DNA of 64,000 nt from Paenibacillus nuruki (GTDB lineage: Bacteria; Bacillota; Bacilli; Paenibacillales; Paenibacillaceae). Both the position numbers and the translations under genes were made by a program. A model generated the notes under the pieces. That model had not been told where the DNA came from and did not search any database. It was given only the letters and a program-made list of their open reading frames with translations. Shown piece by piece: positions 16,180-26,990 of this stretch (positions are counted from its first letter, which is position 1; the number at the start of each line of letters is the position of its first letter). Where the stretch lies: positions 1 through 64,000 of the forward strand of contig NZ_MDER01000044.1 in NCBI RefSeq assembly GCF_001721045.1, read 5' to 3'.

Positions 16180-17789
16180 AAAAAGGTCCAAATCAAAAAA
16201 TGGTTAAAGGTGTCACAAGCTCAATGTTGGCAATTGTATTAGCAGGCATTACCATTTTGGCGGGATGTTCTTCCAATGAAAGTAGCAGCGGTGCCACAAG
16301 TGCAGATGGAAGTTCTATTTTAAAAGTAGAAGTCTTCGATCGTGGTAATTCTCCATCCGGTTATACCATTAGTGATAACTATATGACCAAGTTAGTTGAT
16401 GAACGTTTTGGCAAACCCAATAAAATTGATGTGCAGTATGTACCGGTTCCTCGTTCCGATGAATTGCAGAAGTTGAACGTCTTGATGGCAAGTGGAGGCG
16501 ATGTACCTGATATCGTATTTACTTATGATCAAGGAACATTCAATCGTTATGCAGAACAAGGTGGCTTAACGGATTTAACAGATTTGCTCAATCAATACGG
16601 CCCTAATCTCAAAAAATTCTTAGGTGATGACACACTGGCTTACGGGCAAATAGAAGGTAAACAATTTGCGATTCCAGGCAAGCGGTCTGTTCTTGGGAAA
16701 TATGCTTCTTATATCCGTCAAGATTGGTTAGATGAACTGAAATTACCGATGCCACAAACAACCGATGAGCTGTATACGACACTCAAAGCTTTTAAAGAAA
16801 AAGATCCGGGCAAAGTCGGTAGCGGTCTAATTCCATTCGGTATGACGATTGCACCTGCTCAATATGATCCATTGTTATGGTCTTTTGTCCAACAACCATT
16901 AACAGATGAACAAAAATATACATTAACACAAAAGCTAGGTTCCAGCGATTATCCTACATTATTGCCGGGCTTCAAAGAAGGTCTGCAATTTATGAACAAA
17001 CTATATAACGAAAAACTGATCAGTACAGACTTTGGCTTAGATGAAGACAAAAAACAATTATGGCAAGATGTCCAAAACGGTAAAGTCGGCTTTTATACCG
17101 AAGATGCTGGTGAATTGTATTTCACCTATAACGGAACCTACAAAAATCTAAAAACCAATGTAAAAGGTGCAGAATTAACACCTACCGATGTCTTTACTAA
17201 TAATGAAGGCAAACATGCCAAACCTGAATATGCTTCGAACGGTCTGTATATTATGATTCCCAAATCTAGCCCTAGAGCGGTGGAAGCGATCAAATATCTA
17301 GACTGGATGGCTTCAGACAAAAATTTATTTGATATGCAAAATGGTGTAGAAGGCGAGAATTATACACTCAAAGACGGCGTGCCTGTTGCCAAAGAAGATG
17401 CGACCGAAGAAGCAACCAATCGCTTGTACAACTACGGAGATATGGCGATTATTGCTAACGGTAAAATCGTAGGCACAGAAGAGCAAAACAACGACGCTTA
17501 TATCATGCAGACACCGGAAGAATATCAAGCCGCGATGCGTAAATCTGTGGAAATTTCCAATACAGATACCATCCCACCCGTTAACTTCAGCGTTCCTATC
17601 AAAGCCGAAGCTAAATATGGTAGCGGACTACAAGACAAATACAATCAACTGATCGTTAAAGCAACAATGGCTCCAACCGCTCAATTCGATACCGTCTACG
17701 ATTCACTACTCAAAGACTATATGAGTAGCGGCGGCCAAGCCATCCTAGACGAACGCACCAAAGTATTCCAAGAACAAGGTGCGAAGTAA
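16176..17789 (+). CDS. Extracellular solute-binding lipoprotein of an LplA-type sugar ABC importer
   Basis: A 537-residue lipoprotein with a signal peptide and lipobox (ILAGC, lipidated Cys31), followed by a Ser-rich linker and a large bacterial extracellular solute-binding fold. The length matches the LplA/YtcQ group, longer than the MalE type. It would capture an oligosaccharide at the cell surface and deliver it to the two permeases encoded downstream. AAAGGGG precedes the ATG, and a 25-codon leader ORF overlaps the start. It is separated from the permease genes by 310 bases holding a large hairpin and a weak terminator, which would allow more binding protein than permease. Confidence 0.9.
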   Translation: MKKGPNQKMVKGVTSSMLAIVLAGITILAGCSSNESSSGATSADGSSILKVEVFDRGNSPSGYTISDNYMTKLVDERFGKPNKIDVQYVPVPRSDELQKLNVLMASGGDVPDIVFTYDQGTFNRYAEQGGLTDLTDLLNQYGPNLKKFLGDDTLAYGQIEGKQFAIPGKRSVLGKYASYIRQDWLDELKLPMPQTTDELYTTLKAFKEKDPGKVGSGLIPFGMTIAPAQYDPLLWSFVQQPLTDEQKYTLTQKLGSSDYPTLLPGFKEGLQFMNKLYNEKLISTDFGLDEDKKQLWQDVQNGKVGFYTEDAGELYFTYNGTYKNLKTNVKGAELTPTDVFTNNEGKHAKPEYASNGLYIMIPKSSPRAVEAIKYLDWMASDKNLFDMQNGVEGENYTLKDGVPVAKEDATEEATNRLYNYGDMAIIANGKIVGTEEQNNDAYIMQTPEEYQAAMRKSVEISNTDTIPPVNFSVPIKAEAKYGSGLQDKYNQLIVKATMAPTAQFDTVYDSLLKDYMSSGGQAILDERTKVFQEQGAK

Positions 17790-17832
17790 AAAGTTTGATT
17801 TCAAGCAACTCCCTAATCAAAAGCCAAAACTT

Positions 17833-18021
17833 GCCCCACCCGCCTACTGTGCAAAAACCGCAACGCCATCTTTAAAGAAAAATGTGCTCCTACCACTAAG
17901 CGTAGTGAACAGATTCTTTCTAAAAGTCGCCTTTGAGACTCGGATATCGACCGCCCAGCGGTCAAATCAAGATATCCGATCTTACCAGCGACGCCAAGAA
18001 AGAATCCGTTCACGAAGCGCT
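17833..18021 (+). repeat. Palindromic structured element, copy A
   Basis: The outer arms 17899-17922 and 17997-18021 pair imperfectly over ~22 bp. Inside, CGGATATC (17941-17948) pairs with GATATCCG (17971-17978), and GACCGC/GCGGTC form an inner hairpin. The segments GCCCCACC (17833) and TTACCAGCGACG (17982), and the GAAC..GAT.TCTTT arm, recur at 34410-34500. It probably folds in mRNA and may protect the upstream transcript. Confidence 0.6.
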
Positions 18022-18040
18022 TTCCCACCAAGAGCACATC

Positions 18041-18067
18041 ACCACTCAAACCAGAGTGAGGTTTTTT
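18041..18067 (+). terminator. Weak terminator or attenuator before the permease genes
   Basis: ACCACTC (18041-18047) pairs with GAGTGaGGT (18054-18062, one bulged A), followed by six T. Its position within the operon suggests partial termination. Confidence 0.45.
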
Positions 18068-18099
18068 CCACACCATTTTAATGAAAGGGGAGTACCAAC

Positions 18100-19002
18100 G
18101 TGAGAATGTCTACTTATCTTCGCAGATACTGGCAGTTGTATTTCCTGCTCATTTTACCGATTGCTTACTTTCTGACTTTCAAATACGGGCCGATGTACGG
18201 TATTCAGATTGCTTTTAAAGACTTTAACTTTTTTCAAGGGATCAATGATAGTGAATGGATCGGTTGGGATGCATTTCGTGAAGTTTTTCAAAATCAGGAT
18301 TTCTACAAAACATTACGCAACACATTAATGCTGAATTTTCTAGATCTGTTGGTTTCTTTTCCAGCGCCTTTACTACTAGCGATCATGCTATATGAAGTCA
18401 AAGCCGTCTGGTTCAAAAAGTTATCACAGACTATTCTGTATATTCCGCATTTTATCTCATGGGTCATTATTGGAGGCATTGTGTATCAAGTATTCGGTAC
18501 GCAATCAGGATTCGTTAATAATATGTGGATGGCTCTTGGATTTCAGCCGATTCCTTTTCTAACTGATCCGAATTATTGGTTGGTGACATATCTGCTAACT
18601 GGTGTATGGCAAAGTGCAGGTTGGGGAACGATTCTCTATCTAGCTGCATTAACAGGTATCAACAAAGAACTATATGAAGCCGCAGATATGGATGGAGCAG
18701 GACGACTGAAGCGTATCTGGCATATTACATTGCCTGGTCTGAAAACAACGATTATTACACTGCTGATTATCAATCTCGGTAATATGGTCACGATCGGATT
18801 TGAACGTCCATTTGTGATTGGTAATGTAGCGGTACAAGATTACTCGGATGTACTGAGTACCTTTGTATATCGGATCGGTCTAGAATCAGGGCAATACACA
18901 TTAGCAACAGTCGTTGGTCTTTTTCAGGCAGTCGTGGGCTTGATATTTGTACTTGGTGCGAACTATGCGTCTAAGAAATCGACAGGAGAGGGGATACTTT
19001 AA
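18100..19002 (+). CDS. ABC sugar importer permease, LplB type
   Basis: A 300-residue inner-membrane permease with six predicted helices and the cytoplasmic EAA loop (YEAADMDGAGRLKRIWHITLP), which contacts the ATPase. Strong similarity in pattern to the LplB/YteP group of CUT1 importers. The GTG at 18100 is used because AAAGGGGAG is eight bases upstream; an ATG two codons later is possible. It overlaps the next permease by one base. No ATPase gene is present in the locus, so a shared MsmX-type ATPase is expected. Confidence 0.9.
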   Translation: MRMSTYLRRYWQLYFLLILPIAYFLTFKYGPMYGIQIAFKDFNFFQGINDSEWIGWDAFREVFQNQDFYKTLRNTLMLNFLDLLVSFPAPLLLAIMLYEVKAVWFKKLSQTILYIPHFISWVIIGGIVYQVFGTQSGFVNNMWMALGFQPIPFLTDPNYWLVTYLLTGVWQSAGWGTILYLAALTGINKELYEAADMDGAGRLKRIWHITLPGLKTTIITLLIINLGNMVTIGFERPFVIGNVAVQDYSDVLSTFVYRIGLESGQYTLATVVGLFQAVVGLIFVLGANYASKKSTGEGIL

Positions 19003-19922
19003 TGGATAAATTAGCGGATATTAGCAAAACAACAGCCGTCAAAGCCAAGCCAGCTAGCAGTAAAGGCGATCGGATTTTTGATATCGTCAATATTACGTTA
19101 CTGAGTATCGTTGTACTCGTCTGTCTGGTTCCTTTTATTCATATTCTGGCGATCTCACTAAGTTCAGCACGTCCGATTATGTCGGGTGAAGTTTCTCTTT
19201 TTCCAGTCGAATGGACGGTAGAAGCCTACGTCAAAGTATTTAGCGATATGTCGATGATTCGGTCACTTGGATTCACCGTTATGCTGACAGTCATTTTTAC
19301 TATTTTATGTATGGCAATGACGATTGCCGCAGGGTATCCATTATCCAAGTCTAATCTTAAAGGACGCGGATTCTTTATGGTATTGATTATTATTACGATG
19401 TTTTTTAGTGGTGGTATTATTCCAGAGTATATTCTGGTACGTAATCTACATTTACTAGATACGATGTGGGCATTGATTTTACCCGGATTGATTAGCCCCT
19501 TTTATCTGATTATTATGATTTCCTTTTTCCGCAATATTCCCGAAAGTCTAGAAGAAGCGGCTGAAATAGATGGAAGCAGTCACTTTTATACATTATGGCG
19601 GATCATTTTACCGTTGTCTTTGCCAGTGATCGCAACATTAAGCCTTTTCTATGCAGTCGGACGCTGGAATGGATTTATGGATACGCTCATGTATATTAAC
19701 AGCCCGGAATTATATCCATTACAGCTCAAATTATATCAATTGATCCAAAATAATATGGCAAGCGAATTGATGCGTAATGAAGTGGTTGGTTCAGCACAAA
19801 TGATGCCTGAAAGTCTCAAAGCCGCCAGTGTTATTTTTGCCACACTTCCGATTCTGATCGTGTATCCGTGGTTGCAACGTTACTTTGTTAGTGGAGTGAT
19901 GTTAGGGGCGGTCAAAGGTTAA
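19002..19922 (+). CDS. ABC sugar importer permease, YtcP/LplC type
   Basis: A 306-residue permease, partner of the preceding LplB-type protein. It has a charged cytoplasmic N terminus, six predicted helices and the EAA loop EEAAEIDGSSHFYTLWRIILP. The ATG overlaps the previous stop (TAATG), showing translational coupling. Together the two should form the membrane channel for the solute captured by the upstream lipoprotein. The C-terminal LQRYFVSGVMLGAVKG motif is typical of this permease group. The isomerase gene follows within 40 bases and is probably in the same transcript. Confidence 0.9.
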   Translation: MDKLADISKTTAVKAKPASSKGDRIFDIVNITLLSIVVLVCLVPFIHILAISLSSARPIMSGEVSLFPVEWTVEAYVKVFSDMSMIRSLGFTVMLTVIFTILCMAMTIAAGYPLSKSNLKGRGFFMVLIIITMFFSGGIIPEYILVRNLHLLDTMWALILPGLISPFYLIIMISFFRNIPESLEEAAEIDGSSHFYTLWRIILPLSLPVIATLSLFYAVGRWNGFMDTLMYINSPELYPLQLKLYQLIQNNMASELMRNEVVGSAQMMPESLKAASVIFATLPILIVYPWLQRYFVSGVMLGAVKG

Positions 19923-19961
19923 AGCTATTGCACATCTAGAAGGATCATGAAAGGAGTCTAT

Positions 19962-20915
19962 ATGCTTACATCCAAAGGAGAATATTCATTTTCAACATGC
20001 TGGAATATTAAGCGTCATTCTAGCGGAGCAGAGATGATCGCAGAGATTCAAGAGCTTGGATTTCAGCAAGTGGAACTCAACTATAATGTGACTACTGAGA
20101 TGCTAAAAACGATTGAACCGATGATTGAACGTGGCATGATCGGTATATCCAGTGTGCATAATACATTTCCTCACACACCTGATCCTGATTATGGCACTGA
20201 TTCGGTATTGCTAGGCTTTGATGATGAAGTGAAACGGCAAAAGGCGATAGATCTACTGGTGGGTTCAGCTGAGTATGCTCATCGTTATGGAGCCAAAGCT
20301 GTGGTCGTTCATCCCGGAGAGATTCCTTTTGCAAACAATATAGATGAGACATTAAAAGGCATTTATCACGAACAAGGCAAAGACTCACTTGCTTATCAAC
20401 AGCTATGGTCTGAAATGATCGAGCGTCGGGAAAGTCTATCCGAGCATTATTTAGAGCGTATTCAGCACAGTCTGGAAGAGGTATGTGACCGTGTATTATC
20501 CAAAGGATACAATGTGGCTTTTGGGATTGAAACACGTTCACGTTGCTATCAGATGCCTACCTTAGCTGAAGCAAAAAAAGTACGTGAACGGATGAAAGGT
20601 GCACCTGTCTATCTCTGGTACGATATCGGTCACGGGATGATGATGGATCGCATGGGCTTGTATCAGAATGCCGAAGAAGCCAACGCTATGAAAGACGATA
20701 TTATCGGTGTGCATATTCATGAAACGTTAGGCTTATCCGATCATTGGTGCCCTTATATTCATAGTAAAGACATGACTTTTTTCGATCGCTTTCTCGATAT
20801 TATCGATGCAGCGCCTGTCAAAGTATATGAACTAAAAGCCGCTTGTCAGCCGGAAGAGATTGAAGCCAGTCATCAGCTTTTAATCTCCAAAATTCAAGAG
20901 CGTCATCATAAATAA
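19962..20915 (+). CDS. Sugar phosphate isomerase/epimerase-like TIM-barrel protein
   Basis: About 317 residues of the xylose-isomerase-like/AP-endonuclease-2 superfamily. Metal-ligand type motifs are VVVHPGE, GIETRSR, WYDIGHG and VHIHET. These would form a divalent-metal site acting on a keto/aldo sugar or its derivative. The ATG at 19962 is chosen because AAAGGAG (19950-19956) directly precedes it; the ATG at 19947 overlaps that site. It sits between the importer and the glycan-degradation genes. Together with three Gfo/Idh/MocA dehydrogenases it recalls systems that oxidise a glycoside at C3 and then eliminate or isomerise it; that link is inference. Confidence 0.8.
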   Translation: MLTSKGEYSFSTCWNIKRHSSGAEMIAEIQELGFQQVELNYNVTTEMLKTIEPMIERGMIGISSVHNTFPHTPDPDYGTDSVLLGFDDEVKRQKAIDLLVGSAEYAHRYGAKAVVVHPGEIPFANNIDETLKGIYHEQGKDSLAYQQLWSEMIERRESLSEHYLERIQHSLEEVCDRVLSKGYNVAFGIETRSRCYQMPTLAEAKKVRERMKGAPVYLWYDIGHGMMMDRMGLYQNAEEANAMKDDIIGVHIHETLGLSDHWCPYIHSKDMTFFDRFLDIIDAAPVKVYELKAACQPEEIEASHQLLISKIQERHHK

Positions 20916-20991
20916 AACAGGATACCACAATACGAAATAGATCATACACAGACAAATCGATATCAAGTAGAAAAGCAAGGAGGACATTGCT

Positions 20992-22755
20992 ATGGCTGTC
21001 AGCAGGCAACTGGTAAGCATCAATGATCAATGGGTAGAAGAAGGTCTGGCGGGACAGATTCTCGATCGGAATCATCGATCTTTTGGAGGCGTGGTTGATC
21101 GTGAAAATGGGATCGCTTGGCCTAACCATCATGCAGGAACACCTGTCTGGATGTCGGTATGGGGAGCCGCATTAGTAAATCCTGATTCGGCTTATTACCA
21201 TCATGAAGAGGTGCTCGAACGGCTAGAATATGCAGCCCAGTATATGCTTTCTTTTCAACATGAAGATGGGTCCATCTCTCCGGGGTGGACTAATTTTCAT
21301 TCACCTCCAGATACAGCGTTTGTGGTGGTCGGTTATTCGCAGTTGTATCTACTATTAGAACAAGATGATTGGAGTAAAAATGCTCCTGTCGCTAGTCGGA
21401 TATTGTTATTTCTCAAGCAAACGATTCCGGTGATGTTAACAGGAGGTTGTCATACACCTAATCATCGCTGGGTGTTGTCGGCGGCACTTAGTTATCTGTA
21501 TCAATTATTCGGTGATTCTCGATTACTCACACGGGCAGAACAATGGTTGGCAGAAGGAATCGATGCGACTCCAGATGGAGAATGGACTGAGCGTAGTAAC
21601 GGTATTTACAATGCAGTTAGTGATGTGATGTTAATCCATACCGCACGTATATTATCCAAGCCTGAATATCTACAACCTGTGCGTGCTAATCTGAATATGA
21701 TGATCTATTTGATTCATCCTTCTGGCGAGATTGTCACCGATTATTCAGGTCGGCAAGATTTCGGGCAGACCTTTACATTAGACAATTATCTGCTTGCTTA
21801 TTATCTGATGACTCCCATCGACCACAATGCTCAATTTGCAACGATGACAGAATTAGCTGAACAAGCATTGTGTACGACCACTGTGCGTCCACCGAGTAGT
21901 GCTAACAATCCACTTGTCGGCATGTTGTTGTATCCACATGAAGGGGAGACAGTCATCGCTACCGCTTTGCCCACCCATTATCGCCAAATGATTAATGGTT
22001 CATTTGATCGTGACTCGTATATCCAGCAGATTGCAGAAGTAGGCTATTCGCAGATTCAATATAGTCGACCTCATTTGGATTTTGGCGCGCCTGTCATGCG
22101 TATTCGTGAAGAAAAGACAAGCGTAACGATGATGGCAGAAACGTCTTCATTCCTAGCGATTAGACATGGACATGTACGACTATTAGGTGTACAGATTGCT
22201 TCTTATTTTGGGCCGGGCTTTGTACCGATGCAGACGTTAACCGAAACGACTGAGGGGTTCACCATGACAGCGACGTATGAAAAGGGTTACAATAGTTGTG
22301 TACCCGAGCATGAATTACCTGCTTCTGCACAAGCAACAGTGAGTCCATGGTATTTGCTTCCTCATCAACACCGTATTGCTACCCATACGCAGACTTATCA
22401 ACTGGAAGTGCGTATGACCGAATTGGAAAATGGATATGATCTACATATCATCTCTAATGAGCCTGCCGATGTAATGACACAGCTATCATTTGTTTTTGAC
22501 CAGCAAGCGATTATTACAGCAGTCGATGGACACTTAGAGCAGATACACCCTTTTTCCCAATTATGGTCAGCAGGAACAGTCGTTGTACAGCAAGGAAATG
22601 ACCGAATAGAATTAACAGGTGGTTGTCTGGAACATACGGCTCTAAGTGTGCGAGAAGCGCATTATCCGCAAGATTGTCAGACGCTACTTGTGAATGTAAT
22701 GACTCCTTTTGAACACAGAATAGGGATTCGTCTCTTATCCGGTACGGATGTATGA
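20992..22755 (+). CDS. Unknown 587-residue protein, probable (alpha/alpha) toroid plus beta-domain
   Basis: No family recognised with certainty. The first ~300 residues are helical and rich in aromatic/His motifs (AWPNHHAGTPVW, GGCHTPNHRWVLSAALSY, ERSNGIYNAVSD, GRQDFGQTFTLDNYLLAYY). The second half looks like a beta-sandwich. This is the architecture of several polysaccharide lyases and (alpha/alpha)-barrel glycosidases, and GCHTPNHRW recalls heparinase II/III-like active-site regions. No signal peptide, so it would act on imported oligosaccharides. An AAGGAGG ribosome site precedes the ATG. It lies between the TIM-barrel isomerase and the beta-galactosidase, suggesting the same pathway. A carbohydrate lyase or hydrolase is the best guess. 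Confidence 0.6.
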   Translation: MAVSRQLVSINDQWVEEGLAGQILDRNHRSFGGVVDRENGIAWPNHHAGTPVWMSVWGAALVNPDSAYYHHEEVLERLEYAAQYMLSFQHEDGSISPGWTNFHSPPDTAFVVVGYSQLYLLLEQDDWSKNAPVASRILLFLKQTIPVMLTGGCHTPNHRWVLSAALSYLYQLFGDSRLLTRAEQWLAEGIDATPDGEWTERSNGIYNAVSDVMLIHTARILSKPEYLQPVRANLNMMIYLIHPSGEIVTDYSGRQDFGQTFTLDNYLLAYYLMTPIDHNAQFATMTELAEQALCTTTVRPPSSANNPLVGMLLYPHEGETVIATALPTHYRQMINGSFDRDSYIQQIAEVGYSQIQYSRPHLDFGAPVMRIREEKTSVTMMAETSSFLAIRHGHVRLLGVQIASYFGPGFVPMQTLTETTEGFTMTATYEKGYNSCVPEHELPASAQATVSPWYLLPHQHRIATHTQTYQLEVRMTELENGYDLHIISNEPADVMTQLSFVFDQQAIITAVDGHLEQIHPFSQLWSAGTVVVQQGNDRIELTGGCLEHTALSVREAHYPQDCQTLLVNVMTPFEHRIGIRLLSGTDV

Positions 22756-22761
22756 TTTTAG

Positions 22762-26103
<3,342 letters not shown>

Positions 26104-26112
26104 AACAAAGCG

Positions 26113-26155
26113 AAGAACCGTAAGCGAGTGATGACTCGTTTGCGGTTCTTTATCT
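26113..26155 (+). terminator. Terminator after the beta-galactosidase gene
   Basis: A 17-bp stem (26113-26129 with 26134-26150, two G-U type pairs) and tetraloop, then a T-rich tail. It closes the carbohydrate locus. Confidence 0.8.
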
Positions 26156-26180
26156 TTTGGATCATCAAGTGAAAAGGGAG

Positions 26181-26843
26181 TTAGTCCACTAACCGCTTGT
26201 TCAAATGCTTGCGAAGTGATTCGGCAATCGCAGGTTCTGCTAATAATTGGCGCAGAGCCGGGGTATCACCACGTTCATCATACAGAATCCGATTACATTC
26301 TGCGATCGTACTTCCATTTCCTTCACGGCGAAGCATTTCAAATGTATCGCCTGCTTGAACGACTCCATTTTCCAATACGCGAAAATAAAATCCAGAATAT
26401 CCAGTCTCACGCACACGCATAACCATTTCTTTACGTTCCAGATGAGCCGCTAATTTGAAGCAAGGCTGACGGGGCTGACTAACCTGTACGATAGCAGTTC
26501 CGATCCGGTACACATCTCCGATACATACGATATCTTCAGTCAATCCAGTGACGGTAAAGTTTTCGCCAAAAGCACCTGCTTCGAAAGGGCGCTTCATTTC
26601 GTCTGTCCACCAATTATAATGATCTTGTGAGTAGACACAAGCGGCTTTGTCTGGTCCACCATGATTTTTGAGATCGCCTTGACCATCTCCCTCGATGCCT
26701 TGCGAACTAATGGGTAATGATTCGGTAGAAGGGCGTTTGATAAATCCGGTATAGACCGATTTGTTATTCCATTCCACATTTACAGGTAATGCTGTGTTTA
26801 ACGAACATAATTTTGGTAACATAGACGTAGTAGAATTTACCAT
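26181..26843 (-). CDS. MOSC-domain protein (YiiM/YflK-like)
   Basis: A 220-residue MOSC domain, the beta-barrel found at the C terminus of molybdenum-cofactor sulfurases. GDGQGDLKNHGGPDKA, GAFGENFT and the conserved cysteine in VSQPRQPCFKLA are all present. Relatives such as E. coli YiiM bind molybdenum cofactor and reduce N-hydroxylated compounds, so a similar role is likely. Length is normal for the stand-alone YiiM type. It is monocistronic, convergent with the beta-galactosidase and divergent from the TPM gene. Confidence 0.88.
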   Translation of the reverse strand: MVNSTTSMLPKLCSLNTALPVNVEWNNKSVYTGFIKRPSTESLPISSQGIEGDGQGDLKNHGGPDKAACVYSQDHYNWWTDEMKRPFEAGAFGENFTVTGLTEDIVCIGDVYRIGTAIVQVSQPRQPCFKLAAHLERKEMVMRVRETGYSGFYFRVLENGVVQAGDTFEMLRREGNGSTIAECNRILYDERGDTPALRQLLAEPAIAESLRKHLNKRLVD

Positions 26844-26990
26844 AAGATGAGTTCCTCCAGATATGGGTTTGATTACAGATCATGTTATGGGTTCTATCAT
26901 AATATAAGCGAATCAATTAAAACATCTCTTTCAACAAAACATCCTTTTCGTTAAGGTATCCCTCCGTATAGGGAAGAAAGGAAATCGCAG

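Larger units (their letters stand above)
17790..18099. other. Structured spacer between binding-protein and permease genes
   Basis: No gene is credible here; the open frames on both strands follow from the palindromic sequence. It contains a long imperfect hairpin (17899-18021), part of an element also found at 34410-34500, and a T-tailed hairpin at 18041-18067. Confidence 0.6.

Noticed and set aside
17779-18081. Open frames on both strands in the spacer after the solute-binding protein (100 aa plus, 87 aa minus)
   Set aside because: They lie in an imperfect palindrome, which keeps frames open on both strands. No suitable ribosome site and a low-complexity, unlike-protein composition.
20092-20541. 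149-residue minus-strand frame within the isomerase gene
   Set aside because: Antisense shadow of a conserved gene; no ribosome site or family.
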